From Altererythrobacter ishigakiensis (GTDB lineage: Bacteria; Pseudomonadota; Alphaproteobacteria; Sphingomonadales; Sphingomonadaceae), in NCBI RefSeq assembly GCF_001663155.1, contig NZ_CP015963.1, positions 1,054,001 to 1,118,000 on the forward strand: a DNA stretch of 64,000 bases, in the 5' to 3' direction. Position numbers and translations under genes: made by a program. The notes under the pieces are model-generated. The model did no database searches, was not told the origin of the DNA, and was given only the letters and a program-made list of their open reading frames with translations. The first letter of the stretch is position 1; each line of letters starts with the position of its first letter. Below, piece by piece: positions 45,239-54,512 of the stretch.

Positions 45239-46263
45239 ACGATCATCGCATCCGAGATGTTCTGCCGATGGCAACTGGCGGCTCGAGGCGGCTGAGCGAT
45301 AGTATCGGGCGCCGCTTCGAATACCTGCGCCTTTCGCTGACCGACGTCTGCAACTTTCGCTGCACCTATTGCCTCCCGGAGGGATACAAGAAGCCATGCA
45401 ATAAGCCGAGCGAGTTGTCTGTTGAGGAAATCCGCAGAGCTGTCACGGCCTTTGCACAGCTCGGCCTCTGGAAAGTCCGGTTGACGGGCGGGGAGCCGAC
45501 CTTGCGGAGCGATTTCGAAGACGTCGTCCGTACGGTTTCGCAAGTGCCGGGGATCCGCAAAGTAGCAATGACCACAAACGGTTACCGTCTCGCCCAGCGT
45601 GCGCAAGCATGGCGCGATTGCGGTGTGAGCGCGATCAATATCAGCGTGGATTCGCTCGATCCCGCCCGCTTCTCGGCCATCACCGGTCATGACCGGCTTG
45701 CCGAGGTGATGCGCGGTATCGATGCAGCCGAAGCTGCAGGGTTTGAGAGCATCAAGCTCAATGCGGTGCTTATGCGCGGAGTGAATGACGATGAGCTGGA
45801 AACTATGGTCGATTTCGTGGCCAGCCGAGATCTGTCGCTCCGTTTCATCGAAGTGATGCGAACGAACGACAACGCTTCCTTCTTTGATGAGCGCCATGTC
45901 GCGGGGCAGAGCGTAATCGATCGGCTGGAAGATTTCGGATGGCAGCGGCTGCCTCGCGAGGTCGGTGCAGGCCCGGCCGTAGAGTTCGGCCATCCAGACG
46001 CCAAGGGCCGCATCGGTATCATAGCCCCCTATTCGAAGGACTTCTGCGCAAGCTGCAATCGCCTGCGATTGTCATCCGACGGTAGATTGCATCTCTGCCT
46101 GTTCGGGGATGGCGGTTTCGATCTGCGACCGCTGCTGGCAAAGAATTCTGAAACGGAGTTGACCGAGCGCATTCGGGCGCTGGTTGGAGCCAAGGCACCC
46201 GCGCATCGCCTGCACGAGGGGAATAGCGGCGCGACACCGCACCTGGCATCGATTGGAGGATAA
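45235..46263 (+). CDS. moaA: GTP 3',8-cyclase (MoaA)
   Basis: The 342-residue radical-SAM enzyme has Cys39-x3-Cys43-x2-Cys46 in DVCNFRCTYCLPEG and the second cluster CASCNRLRL...LHLCLFG near the C-terminus. The terminal double glycine (ASIGG) needed for the second step is present. It starts molybdenum cofactor synthesis from GTP together with MoaC, which is not in this window. GTG 45235 overlaps the parvulin stop by 4 bp; ATG 45268 is an alternative without a better ribosome site. Confidence 0.94.
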   Translation: MNDHRIRDVLPMATGGSRRLSDSIGRRFEYLRLSLTDVCNFRCTYCLPEGYKKPCNKPSELSVEEIRRAVTAFAQLGLWKVRLTGGEPTLRSDFEDVVRTVSQVPGIRKVAMTTNGYRLAQRAQAWRDCGVSAINISVDSLDPARFSAITGHDRLAEVMRGIDAAEAAGFESIKLNAVLMRGVNDDELETMVDFVASRDLSLRFIEVMRTNDNASFFDERHVAGQSVIDRLEDFGWQRLPREVGAGPAVEFGHPDAKGRIGIIAPYSKDFCASCNRLRLSSDGRLHLCLFGDGGFDLRPLLAKNSETELTERIRALVGAKAPAHRLHEGNSGATPHLASIGG

Positions 46264-46266
46264 GGC

Positions 46267-46527
46267 ATGGCCGATCTGACAATCAGCGTCGAACTCTGCG
46301 GCCGACTGGCCGATCCATGCGGTCCGACTGTCGACATCCCGCTACCAGCTACGGGGCTTCACGTGCCTGATCTCCTGGCGAGTCTGGGCAGCCACTTTCC
46401 GCTCCTTCAGGATAGTCTGGCCAAAGGACGGATCCGGGCATGCATCAACGAAACCATCGTCCCCGACGATACGGTCGTGAGGCCCGGCGATGTCGTGGCG
46501 ATCTTTCCTCCGGTGTCTGGTGGATGA
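46267..46527 (+). CDS. moaD: Molybdopterin synthase small subunit
   Basis: The 86-residue ubiquitin-like protein ends in PPVSGG, where the C-terminal glycine becomes a thiocarboxylate and donates sulfur to precursor Z. Its stop overlaps moaE by 4 bp. The enzyme that adenylates MoaD (MoeB) is not in the window and must be chromosomal. Confidence 0.93.
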   Translation: MADLTISVELCGRLADPCGPTVDIPLPATGLHVPDLLASLGSHFPLLQDSLAKGRIRACINETIVPDDTVVRPGDVVAIFPPVSGG

Positions 46528-47024
46528 GTATGGCGGTCGAATTGCATGAGCGGGAGTTCGATCCTGCCGCGCTGCTCGCTCAGTTTTCAAGCGAACTCGA
46601 CGACGAAGGCGCAGTGGTGAGTTTCACTGGTCGTGCGCGTTCGCGGGCAAAGGATGGCGGCGACGTTGAAGCTCTCATTCTGGAGAAGTATCGCGGTGTG
46701 ACTTTGGCTTCGATGCGGGCCATTGCCGAAGATGCCCATACGTATTTTCCAATTTCAAGAAGCCATGTTGTTCATCGAGCAGGGAGGATACTACCCGGCG
46801 AGCCGATCGTCTTTGTCGCCACGGCCTCTGCGCATCGGCGCGCCGCCTTCGAAGCTGCCGATTACATGATGGACCGGCTGAAGACCGAGGCCGTGTTCTG
46901 GAAACGTGAAGAGCGAGAGGTTGGATCAAGTTGGATCGAACCGACCGATCAGGACCATTTGGACAATGCACGCTGGGATAGGCGCGCAGGTGAGGAATTA
47001 TGCCGGGAATCGATGAAAGTCTGA
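46524..47024 (+). CDS. moaE: Molybdopterin synthase catalytic subunit
   Basis: The 166-residue protein has GAVVSFTGRAR, HVVHRAGRILPGEPIVFVATASAHR in outline and the catalytic-loop region DRLKTEAVFWKREE. It forms the heterotetramer with MoaD and converts precursor Z to molybdopterin. The ATG at 46524 overlaps the moaD stop; a second ATG at 46530 is also possible. It overlaps moaB by 25 bp in another frame. Confidence 0.94.
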   Translation: MSMAVELHEREFDPAALLAQFSSELDDEGAVVSFTGRARSRAKDGGDVEALILEKYRGVTLASMRAIAEDAHTYFPISRSHVVHRAGRILPGEPIVFVATASAHRRAAFEAADYMMDRLKTEAVFWKREEREVGSSWIEPTDQDHLDNARWDRRAGEELCRESMKV

Positions 47025-47536
47025 CCTTCTATCCATTGGGTGTCGCCGTTCTCACGATCTCCGACACTCGCACACTTGAGACCGACACGTCAGGTGGCTT
47101 GCTTGCCGAGCGCCTGCAATCGGCTGGGCACAAGCTCATTGCGCGCGATATCGTGAAGGACGAGATCGAGGATATTCGCGCTTGCCTGCGCGAGTGGCTC
47201 GCCAATCCCGAAATCGAGATCATCCTGACCACCGGCGGGACTGGGTTTTCGCCGCGCGATCATACGCCGGAAGCTGTCAAGCCACTCCTCAAACGCGAAA
47301 TGGATGGCTTCTCGGTGTCCTTTCACCAGAAGAGCATGCAAAGCGTTGGCGTCGCTACCATGCAGTCGCGCGCATTTGCAGGACAGGCGGGAGATGCTTT
47401 CATCTTTTGCGTGCCCGGTTCAACCGGAGCCTGCCGGGATGCCTGGGATGGCTTATTGGAACTGGAATTCGACAGCCGTCACAAGCCATGCTCAATCGCG
47501 GGCGCGTTGCCGCGATTGCGGGATGTCTGCGCTTGA
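47000..47536 (+). CDS. moaB: MoaB/Mog-type molybdopterin adenylyltransferase
   Basis: The 178-residue single-domain protein has LTISDTR near the N-terminus and TTGGTGFSPRDHTPEA, the molybdopterin-binding loop, plus VPGSTGACRDAWDGLL. MoaB/Mog proteins adenylate molybdopterin before metal insertion; with no mog elsewhere in the window it may fill that role. Its TGA overlaps the moeA TTG start. Confidence 0.92.
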   Translation: MPGIDESLTFYPLGVAVLTISDTRTLETDTSGGLLAERLQSAGHKLIARDIVKDEIEDIRACLREWLANPEIEIILTTGGTGFSPRDHTPEAVKPLLKREMDGFSVSFHQKSMQSVGVATMQSRAFAGQAGDAFIFCVPGSTGACRDAWDGLLELEFDSRHKPCSIAGALPRLRDVCA

Positions 47537-48717
47537 TTACGGTTGATGAGGCGCTTGCTCGGCTTGAAGCTGAAGTCAGACCTCTGGCGATAGAGGAGGT
47601 CGCGCTTGCCTGTGCAACCGGGCGCGTGCTTGCGGAGCCGGTAACAGCTCGCAGTGCCGCGCCGCGCATGGCAGTTGCGGCAATGGATGGATATGCGGTT
47701 CTGGACGCCTCCACATCCCCAGACGAGCCGATCAGGGTGGTGGGCGAAAGCCGCGCGGGATTGAGCTTCTCAGAGGAGGTTGGGCCGGGTGAGGCCGCGC
47801 GCATCTTCACTGGCGCTCCGATGCCAAAGGGCACTGATCGCTGCATAATGCAGGAATATGCTGAGCGCGAGGGTGGAATGGTGCGCTTTACCAAGGGCTA
47901 TGGCCCCGGTTGGCACGTTCGCAAGGCTGGCAGCGACTTTGCGGCGGGTGACATCCTGCTGCAAGCAGGGACACGGTTGTCTTACCGTGCAATGATCGCA
48001 GCGGCCGCTGCAGACCAAGCGTCGGTGCAGGTTCATGCACAGCCGAGGGTCGCTATCATAGGCACCGGAGACGAGTTGGCGCCACCCGGTGAGGCCCATC
48101 ATCGTGCCGACGCCATTCCCGAAAGCGTGACGCTTGGCATTGCGGCCATGGCTGAGCAGGCTGGGGCAAGGATTGTCGATCGGGTGATCGGTGAGGACGC
48201 CTTGCCCGCGCTTGAGCGACTTGCCGGTAAGGTGCTGGACCTAGCCGATGTCGTGATCGTGACCGGCGGCGCTTCGGTGGGTGAGCGCGATCTTGCCAAG
48301 CCTATGTTTGCGCCGCACGGCCTCGAATTGCTGTTCGCCAAAGTCGCGATGAAACCGGGAAAGCCTGTTTGGCTGGGAAGGGCAAAGGGCAAGTGGGTGC
48401 TCGGGCTTCCCGGTAATCCGACATCCGCAATGGTCACTGCGCGGTTGTTCCTGGTGCCACTGCTTGCGATGCTGCAGGGCCAGGCAATCGGCCAGGTCTT
48501 ACGCTGGCGGGAGTTGCCGCTTGATGGGACGATACCCGAAACGGGCAGCCGTGAAACCTTCGTTCGCGCCTTTTGGGGTAAGCGCGGATTACGCCCTCTC
48601 GGCAATCAGGAAAGCGGCGCGCAGGCCACGCTCGTTCGAGCGGATTGGCTGATACGCTGCACGCCCGAAGGTTCAGCCCGCGCATCGGGCGATATCGTAG
48701 TGGCGACCGAATTCTAG
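47533..48717 (+). CDS. moeA: Molybdopterin molybdenumtransferase
   Basis: This protein of about 394 residues has AAMDGYAV, FTGAPMPKGTDRCIMQE, IIGTGDEL, VTGGASVGERD, FAKVAMKPGKPVW and LGLPGNPTSAMV, the MoeA signature series. It inserts molybdate into adenylated molybdopterin. The start TTG at 47533 (LITVDEALARL) overlaps the moaB stop; an ATG at 47488 would add 15 unusual residues. It is the last cofactor gene before nnrS. Confidence 0.93.
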   Translation: MITVDEALARLEAEVRPLAIEEVALACATGRVLAEPVTARSAAPRMAVAAMDGYAVLDASTSPDEPIRVVGESRAGLSFSEEVGPGEAARIFTGAPMPKGTDRCIMQEYAEREGGMVRFTKGYGPGWHVRKAGSDFAAGDILLQAGTRLSYRAMIAAAAADQASVQVHAQPRVAIIGTGDELAPPGEAHHRADAIPESVTLGIAAMAEQAGARIVDRVIGEDALPALERLAGKVLDLADVVIVTGGASVGERDLAKPMFAPHGLELLFAKVAMKPGKPVWLGRAKGKWVLGLPGNPTSAMVTARLFLVPLLAMLQGQAIGQVLRWRELPLDGTIPETGSRETFVRAFWGKRGLRPLGNQESGAQATLVRADWLIRCTPEGSARASGDIVVATEF

Positions 48718-48747
48718 CCTTGGTTTGATGGCACTGGGAGCATGGCA

Positions 48748-49953
48748 ATGGTGACAGCAAGGACTATGGAGCGGCATCGCGCATGGCAGGGTCCAGCTGT
48801 GCTGAGCTTTGGCTTCCGTCCATTCTTTCTTCTGGGAGCGATATGGGCCGCGGCGGCGATGGTCCTCTGGATTGCTATGCTCTCCGGGCGACTTGCGCTG
48901 CCCACGGCGTTCGATCCGGTGAGCTGGCACGCGCATGAATTCCTGTTCGGCTATTTGGGAGCGATCATTGCCGGGTTTCTGTTGACGGCGGTCCCGAATT
49001 GGACCGGGCGATTGCCGGTCACCGGATGGGCTCTGGGCGGACTTGTGGTGTTGTGGATTGCGGGCCGCTTGACGGTTTCCGTTTCGCAATTTCTCGATCC
49101 AATCGCGGTCGCCGCAGCCGACCTTGCAATGCTCCTCGTTCTGGCCGTGCTGCTCGGCCGGGAGATTGTCGTCGGAAAGAACTGGCGCAACCTGCCGGTG
49201 GTGGGTTTGCTCGTTGTATTCTGCCTCGCCAACGGACTGTTCCACTGGGAAGCTGCGACAGGCACCTTTGCTGCGCAGGGTTATGGGCTGCGTCTTGGAT
49301 TAGGCGCTGCGGTGTTGATGATCGCTCTTATCGGAGGCCGCATCGTGCCTTCTTTCACGCGCAACTGGCTGGCGAAACGCGGGGAGGGACGACTGCCGGT
49401 CCCGCCGATGCAGGTCTTCGACAAGATCGCACTGGCTGGATTGTTGGCTGCCGTTTTGTGTTGGCTGGTAAAACCGGACGCACTGGTCACAGCCGTACTC
49501 CTCGCGATTGCCGGTGTGCTCCACCTTGTTAGGCTTATGCGCTGGGCTGGGGACCGGACAGGAGCGGAGCCGCTCGTCTTTGTCTTACACGCCGGCTATA
49601 TCTTCATACCGCTCGGCGCCTTGGCTGGCGCAGCCGAAACGCTTGGCTATGGTTTCGTAGGAGCGGGGACGGCGCAACACCTCTGGATGGCAGGCGGGAT
49701 CGGCCTCATGACCCTAGCCGTCATGACCCGCGCAACGCTTGGTCATACCGGGCGGGAGCTGACTGCAGGGGGAGGAACCGTCGCGCTGTATCTGGCGGTT
49801 GGCATAGCGGTCGCTGCACGGCTCATGGCGGGGATCTGGCCCGGTCACGCGCTGCTGCTTCATGGCGTTTCGGGGGCGGCATGGATCGCGGCCTTTGGCG
49901 GATTCGCGGGGCTTTACGGTCCTCTGCTCTTGCGGCCGCGCAAAACGGGTTGA
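48748..49953 (+). CDS. nnrS: NnrS family membrane protein
   Basis: This is a membrane protein of about 401 residues with roughly 12 hydrophobic segments. It opens with FGFRPFFLLGAIWA and has WHAHEFLFGYLGAIIAGFLLTAVPNWTGR in outline, the NnrS signature with conserved histidines. NnrS binds heme and copper and lessens nitrosative damage to metal centres. ATG 48748 has GGAG seven bases upstream; ATG 48742 is the alternative. It closes the nar-mo run, and no NO reductase accompanies it. Confidence 0.9.
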   Translation: MVTARTMERHRAWQGPAVLSFGFRPFFLLGAIWAAAAMVLWIAMLSGRLALPTAFDPVSWHAHEFLFGYLGAIIAGFLLTAVPNWTGRLPVTGWALGGLVVLWIAGRLTVSVSQFLDPIAVAAADLAMLLVLAVLLGREIVVGKNWRNLPVVGLLVVFCLANGLFHWEAATGTFAAQGYGLRLGLGAAVLMIALIGGRIVPSFTRNWLAKRGEGRLPVPPMQVFDKIALAGLLAAVLCWLVKPDALVTAVLLAIAGVLHLVRLMRWAGDRTGAEPLVFVLHAGYIFIPLGALAGAAETLGYGFVGAGTAQHLWMAGGIGLMTLAVMTRATLGHTGRELTAGGGTVALYLAVGIAVAARLMAGIWPGHALLLHGVSGAAWIAAFGGFAGLYGPLLLRPRKTG

Positions 49954-49996
49954 GCGATCGCAGGGCCGACAGGAAGCACGCGCTTCTTCCCGGACA

Positions 49997-50578
49997 TTAT
50001 GACTGCCGGAGCCTGCTCTCAGCTCGTGCGAGCATTTCAAGGTCGTTGATATTGGTGAAGGGATCGATGCCTTGGTCCGGTGGCCAATCGATGCGTTTGA
50101 CTCCGACGCTTTCCGCGAAACGCCAGATCGAACGCCCTCCCGCCGCAACGAAGGCATCCAATGCGGCGTGCTCGATCCTCCACAAAGCAGCCATTGGATG
50201 ATCGCGCCCTTTACTCACTGGCATGCCGCAGGATTCCGAGCCAATTCCCCGCGCAAGTCGTTCCGCGAGATCGGATGGCAGGAACGGCAAATCGCATCCG
50301 ATCAGCAGGACTTGGTCACGATTATGCACTTCAGCGAAACCGAAGGCACTCTTCAAGGCGCTGATCGGGCCAAGGCCTACCGCTGCATCTACCAGTATCG
50401 GAATTGAGGTGAGATCAAGCTGATCGGAATCGCGAACAGCAACAGCGATCAGATCAGAATGTTTGCTTGCCCAATGCAAGGCATGTTCAAGAAGAGATTT
50501 CCCGGCGAGCTTTTGAGCCGGTTTGCTGCCGCCCATGCGGCGACCTTCGCCACCGGCGGCGATCACTATCGTGGGCAT
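49997..50578 (-). CDS. mobA: Molybdenum cofactor guanylyltransferase
   Basis: The 193-residue nucleotidyltransferase has AAGGEGRRMGGSKPAQKLAG near the N-terminus (the P-loop-like GTP site), LLIGCDLPFL and TNINDLEML. It adds GMP to form the MGD cofactor that NarG requires. ATG 50578 follows the pdxH stop by 8 bp; an earlier in-frame ATG at 50614 lies inside pdxH. It is the last gene of the acyl-CoA dehydrogenase-pdxH-mobA transcript and converges on nnrS. Confidence 0.92.
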   Translation of the reverse strand: MPTIVIAAGGEGRRMGGSKPAQKLAGKSLLEHALHWASKHSDLIAVAVRDSDQLDLTSIPILVDAAVGLGPISALKSAFGFAEVHNRDQVLLIGCDLPFLPSDLAERLARGIGSESCGMPVSKGRDHPMAALWRIEHAALDAFVAAGGRSIWRFAESVGVKRIDWPPDQGIDPFTNINDLEMLARAESRLRQS

Positions 50579-50586
50579 TGTGTCAG

Positions 50587-51180
50587 TCACGGGTAAAGCA
50601 GGTAGCGCTCCCATCGATCATTGTCTTGTTTTTCGAATAACACGCGGTCGTGCACCCGGTATTCCCCTTGGGTCCAGAATTCAAAGCGACGCGGCAGTAT
50701 TCGGAATCCTGACCAGAACGGCGGGCGGCCCGGATCCTTCAGGGCGAAGGAAGATGTGAATCGAGCGATACGAGCCAGAAGTTTTCCGCGGCTCTCAAGA
50801 GGAGCTGATTGCTTCGATGCCCATGCGCCGATCCTGCTGGCGAGCGGTCTTGAGGCGAAGTAGATGTCTGCTTCCTCATCGCTAACTGGCTGGACCGATC
50901 CCTCGATCCGGACCTGAAGGCCCAGTGGAGCCCAATAGAAACACAAGGCGGCATGGGGATTGGCTGTCAGTTCACTCGCCTTGCGACTGCCGAGATTGGT
51001 GTAAATCACGAAGCCCGACGCGTCGTGCCCTTTGAGCAGGACCATGCGGTTCGATGGCATGCCATCCTTGCTTGTCGTTGCGAGATTGACCGCACTCGCA
51101 TCTGCAATGTCGGGGTGCCGGGACGCTTCTGCATACCACGATCCGAAGAGTGCATGCGGATCGTCGGATAGTCCGTTCAT
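50587..51180 (-). CDS. pdxH: Pyridoxamine/pyridoxine 5'-phosphate oxidase
   Basis: The 197-residue FMN enzyme has [34 protein letters not shown] and the C-terminal [12 protein letters not shown] plus RWERYLLYP, the PdxH signature. It makes pyridoxal phosphate using oxygen, which is odd in an anaerobic island; it may be an island copy alongside a chromosomal one. It overlaps the upstream dehydrogenase gene by 4 bp. Confidence 0.93.
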   Translation of the reverse strand: MNGLSDDPHALFGSWYAEASRHPDIADASAVNLATTSKDGMPSNRMVLLKGHDASGFVIYTNLGSRKASELTANPHAALCFYWAPLGLQVRIEGSVQPVSDEEADIYFASRPLASRIGAWASKQSAPLESRGKLLARIARFTSSFALKDPGRPPFWSGFRILPRRFEFWTQGEYRVHDRVLFEKQDNDRWERYLLYP

Positions 51181-52439
51181 GAGCCTCTGCGATCTCGCCA
51201 GTCGGCCATGCGGTCCCTGAATTTCCCGAATTCCATTCGAGCAATCGATCGCAAGTGGACTTCATCGGGTCCATCGGCAATTCGCAGGGCTCGCATCCCG
51301 GCATAGACTTCGGCCAGACCAAAATCGTCCGAAAGACCGCCCGCTCCATGAGCCTGCATGGCATGATCTAGAACGCGCAATGCCGTTCTTGGTGCAGCAA
51401 CCTTGATCAGCGCGATCTCGAGCTTTGCGGCTTTGTTACCAGCCTTGTCCATCATGTCCGCGGCCTTGAGGCAGAGAAGTCGGGTCATCTCGATATCGAG
51501 CCGCGCTTCACCCAGGCGTTGTTCCCACACCGACTGCTCGGACAGGCGCTTGCCGAATGCGACCCGCGATTGAAGCCTCTCGGCCATCTTCTCGATAGCG
51601 CGTTCGGCGGCACCGATTGCGCGCATGCAATGATGAATTCGGCCAGGACCGAGCCTGCCTTGCGCGATTTCAAACCCGCGACCCTCTCCGAGTATGATAT
51701 TGCTGGCAGGAACCCGGACATCGCGCAGCACCACTTCGCCATGGCCGTGTGGAGCTCCGTCATAACCGAACACTGGCAGCATGCGTACGATCTCGACGCC
51801 GGGAGTGTCGAGCGGCACGAGGATCTGCGATTGTTGCTGGTGCGCATTCGCGTCCGGGTCGGTTTTGCCCATGACGATCGCCACCTTGCAGCGCGGATCG
51901 CCAACGCCGGAAGACCACCATTTGCGCCCGTTGATAACGTATTCGTCTCCCTCACGGCGGATCGAGGTCTGGATGTTGGTCGCATCGGAAGAGGCAACAT
52001 CGGGTTCTGTCATCAGGAACGCCGAACGGATTTCTCCATCAAGAAGCGGCCTCAGCCATTGCGCCTTCTGCTCCGGCGATCCGTAGCGGTGCAGAACCTC
52101 CATATTCCCGGTATCGGGTGCCGAGCAGTTGAACGCTTCTGATGCGAAGCCCACACGCCCCATTTCTTCTGCACACAACGCGTAGTCCAGATTGGAGAGT
52201 CCGGCTCCGCGATACGCCTCCTCATCGTGCTCGGAAGGCGGCAGGAAGAGGTTCCATAGCCCCTCGGAATAGGCGCGCGCTTTCAGTTCTTCGATGATTG
52301 GCGGAACCTGCCAGCGCTCGTCTCCACATTCGCCCAGCTGGGATCGGTATACCTCTTCTGCTCGATAGACATGCGCGTCCATGAAACTTCGCACGCGATC
52401 TCGCCAAAGGGACTGATTCTCGGAAAGGCTGAAATCCAT
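51177..52439 (-). CDS. Acyl-CoA dehydrogenase
   Basis: The 420-residue flavoprotein has the N-terminal helical domain, [17 protein letters not shown] (FAD/substrate region), [18 protein letters not shown] and the C-terminal [35 protein letters not shown] in outline. The overall look is that of the ACAD10/11-like group acting on longer or unusual acyl-CoAs. The FNR box at 52505-52518 lies 72.5 bp before the ATG. It is the first gene of a transcript with pdxH and mobA. The acyl substrate is unknown. Confidence 0.88.
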   Translation of the reverse strand: MDFSLSENQSLWRDRVRSFMDAHVYRAEEVYRSQLGECGDERWQVPPIIEELKARAYSEGLWNLFLPPSEHDEEAYRGAGLSNLDYALCAEEMGRVGFASEAFNCSAPDTGNMEVLHRYGSPEQKAQWLRPLLDGEIRSAFLMTEPDVASSDATNIQTSIRREGDEYVINGRKWWSSGVGDPRCKVAIVMGKTDPDANAHQQQSQILVPLDTPGVEIVRMLPVFGYDGAPHGHGEVVLRDVRVPASNIILGEGRGFEIAQGRLGPGRIHHCMRAIGAAERAIEKMAERLQSRVAFGKRLSEQSVWEQRLGEARLDIEMTRLLCLKAADMMDKAGNKAAKLEIALIKVAAPRTALRVLDHAMQAHGAGGLSDDFGLAEVYAGMRALRIADGPDEVHLRSIARMEFGKFRDRMADWRDRRGS

Positions 52440-52504
52440 GGTTCGGGTGCTCTGCGGAAGTGATTTTCTTAAGCACAGCGATACACTCAGATGGCCGATT
52501 TGAA

Positions 52505-52518
52505 TTGATCTTGGTCAA
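52505..52518. promoter_or_regulatory. FNR-type box between acyl-CoA dehydrogenase and cupin genes
   Basis: TTGATCTTGGTCAA, identical to the narK-proximal box at 34940-34953. Its centre (52511.5) is 42.5 bp from the cupin ATG and 72.5 bp from the dehydrogenase ATG. TCTAGT at 52541-52546 fits as a -10 element for the cupin gene. Confidence 0.78.
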
Positions 52519-52553
52519 GGATCGATGGTCGAGTTTGTTTTCTAGTGATCGCT

Positions 52554-53402
52554 ATGGATCGTCGTGAGCATATCGAGTTTGTGCAGTCGCAATTGCTACC
52601 CTGGCAACGCATCGGTGCGGGGCTTGCGCGGCCGGATGCCGAATACAAGATGCTCAGCCGTGACCCTGAGAGTGGGGCTTGCAGTGCTTTGATGCGCTAT
52701 CCTCCCGGCTGGTCGCGCATGGGGCCGGAGCATATTCTGGCAGACGAGGAATTCTTCGTTCTCGACGGATCACTGGAAATGGACGGAGAGCTGCATGAAG
52801 CGGACAGCTATGCCTTCCTGCCTGCCGGGTGGACCCGCAACAGCATGGCCAGCAAGAACGGCTGCGTCTTGATTGCATTCTACAATTGCGAGCCCGTTCT
52901 CGTCGGAGATATGGGTGACTGCGACACGGCGCGTGCGATCCTGCATCTCAAGACGCGGCAGATGGCTTGGGACATGACGCTCAATGACCCCAATCTGCGC
53001 CATCTGGGAATTTCGCGAAAGGATCTGCGGACCGACCTGGAGACCGGCGAACGTACGTTCCTTTCATTGATTCTCCCGCAGTCCGAACCGCCCGCTGGCA
53101 AGGGGCCGCAGGAAAGCCACCCGGTTGTCGAGGAATGTTACATGATTGCTGGCTCGCTAACAGGGCCGCCCGGCACGATGCATCCAGGCGCCTATTTCTG
53201 GAGACCGCCAACTATTCCCCACGGCCCGTACGGTTCGCGCTGGGGTGCGGTATCGCTGATCCGTTTTGTCGGTGGTCGGCATGAAAATATCTGGAGTGAC
53301 GACCAAGCCGATTTCTCGTTCGATCAGGCCTACGATCCGATCCTTCCTGAGCGGTTGGAGTACCTGCGCAATTCCTCGTGGCAAGGCCCGCTTCCCTTCT
53401 AG
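52554..53402 (+). CDS. Two-cupin protein of unknown function
   Basis: The 282-residue protein is two cupin barrels in tandem. The first (residues ~40-130) has PEHILADEEFFVLDGSLEMDG and YAFLPAGWTRNS; the second (~165-260) has ESHPVVEECYMIAGSL, MHPGAYFWRPPTIPHGPYGS. His/Glu sets suitable for a metal are present. No catalytic family is recognised; it could be a dioxygenase, a lyase or a regulator-like sensor. ATG 52554 is used; a GTG at 52545 is possible. FNR-box spacing suggests induction without oxygen, when an O2-using dioxygenase role is unlikely. Confidence 0.78.
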   Translation: MDRREHIEFVQSQLLPWQRIGAGLARPDAEYKMLSRDPESGACSALMRYPPGWSRMGPEHILADEEFFVLDGSLEMDGELHEADSYAFLPAGWTRNSMASKNGCVLIAFYNCEPVLVGDMGDCDTARAILHLKTRQMAWDMTLNDPNLRHLGISRKDLRTDLETGERTFLSLILPQSEPPAGKGPQESHPVVEECYMIAGSLTGPPGTMHPGAYFWRPPTIPHGPYGSRWGAVSLIRFVGGRHENIWSDDQADFSFDQAYDPILPERLEYLRNSSWQGPLPF

Positions 53403-53624
53403 TAGTGCCCAAGTCTCCAGGCCCGCCTATGAACGCCAAGATCAGCAAGAAGCGATTGGTGAATAACGATGAGCGCCTTGCACTACTCTGGCGTCGCGTT
53501 GAACAGGGACCAGTAATCCTTCGTGGAGCTCTTCGTTAACCTTTTGTGAAGTCTGGTGTTACGGTCAATGGATGGGCGCGAGCCGAGGATTGGCAGCCTG
53601 TATTGCTGGCGCTATCCTGATGAC

Positions 53625-54350
53625 ATGGAATCACTCGAAATCGACACATCAATGAATTCTTGCCAAGCTTGCGCTGTTCGCAATCGAGCGATCTGTGCTG
53701 ACCTCGACGACGAGGAAATTGGATTGCTCAACGCAATCGGGCGGAGAAAGCATCTGCGCGCAGGCGAACAGCTGCTGTGGGAAGGCGACGAGGCGATTAT
53801 TGTTGCCAATGTGGTGGAAGGCGTCCTCAAGCTTTCGACACAAACAGCAGACGGCAAAGAGCAGATTCTTGGGATGGTCTATCCATCGGACTTTCTTGGT
53901 CGTCCGTTTGGTGAGACCACGCCCTACGGTGTCGAGGCGCTGAGCGACGCCCAGGTCTGTGTATTCAGGCGCACCGATTTCGACAGATTTGCCCGCGAGC
54001 ATCCCCGTCTTGAGCACAAGTTGCTTGAGCGCACGCTCGCGGAGCTGGATCGAACGCGGCGATGGATGGTCCTGCTGGGAAGGATGAATGCCGAACAGAA
54101 ACTGGCTACGTACCTCGTTGAGACGGCCGAGCGCCTCCTCCCGGCGACTTGCGAAGAAGCGGAGCCTGGTGACAAGCGAACAATCACCCTGCCTCTCTCT
54201 CGCCAGCAAATGGCAGACGTTCTCGGTCTCACCATTGAAACGGTTAGTCGTCATATCAGCAAGCTGAAGAACGAAGGACTGATCGATCTTCCAGGCCGCC
54301 GAGAACTAACAATCAACTCGCTCAAGGCACTTGCAGAGCGAGGTGGCTAG
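53625..54350 (+). CDS. FnrL-type oxygen-sensing regulator
   Basis: This 241-residue Crp/Fnr protein carries a [4Fe-4S] cluster motif: Cys13-x2-Cys16-x7-Cys24 near the N-terminus and a fourth Cys112 (DAQVCVF). The x7 spacing is that of alphaproteobacterial FnrL rather than the x5 of E. coli FNR. The recognition helix is TIETVSRHISKLK with the E-SR contacts that read TTGAT. ATG 53625 places 12 residues before the first Cys as in FnrL; longer starts add non-family sequence. It is the likely activator of the FNR boxes in the island. I saw no box before it. Confidence 0.9.
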   Translation: MESLEIDTSMNSCQACAVRNRAICADLDDEEIGLLNAIGRRKHLRAGEQLLWEGDEAIIVANVVEGVLKLSTQTADGKEQILGMVYPSDFLGRPFGETTPYGVEALSDAQVCVFRRTDFDRFAREHPRLEHKLLERTLAELDRTRRWMVLLGRMNAEQKLATYLVETAERLLPATCEEAEPGDKRTITLPLSRQQMADVLGLTIETVSRHISKLKNEGLIDLPGRRELTINSLKALAERGG

Positions 54351-54464
54351 CCGATTATGCTGCAGATGCTTTGAGCCTGATTGTCTCGAAGCGGTAGGGC
54401 TCGCCGGACACTTTGGTCCTTCCGGGACACCGTCTGAATCGCCTCCAGAAGCAAATTGGTTGGT

Positions 54465-54478
54465 TTGACCAAAATCAA
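54465..54478 (+). promoter_or_regulatory. FNR-type box before the FixK-like regulator
   Basis: TTGACCAAAATCAA has a C in the left half-site. Its centre (54471.5) is exactly 41.5 bp from ATG 54513. CATTTT at 54501-54506 is the only candidate -10 element and is weak. FnrL from the upstream gene probably acts here. Confidence 0.7.
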
Positions 54479-54512
54479 GGACGACGCTCATTTCATCGTG
54501 CATTTTTCGGTG

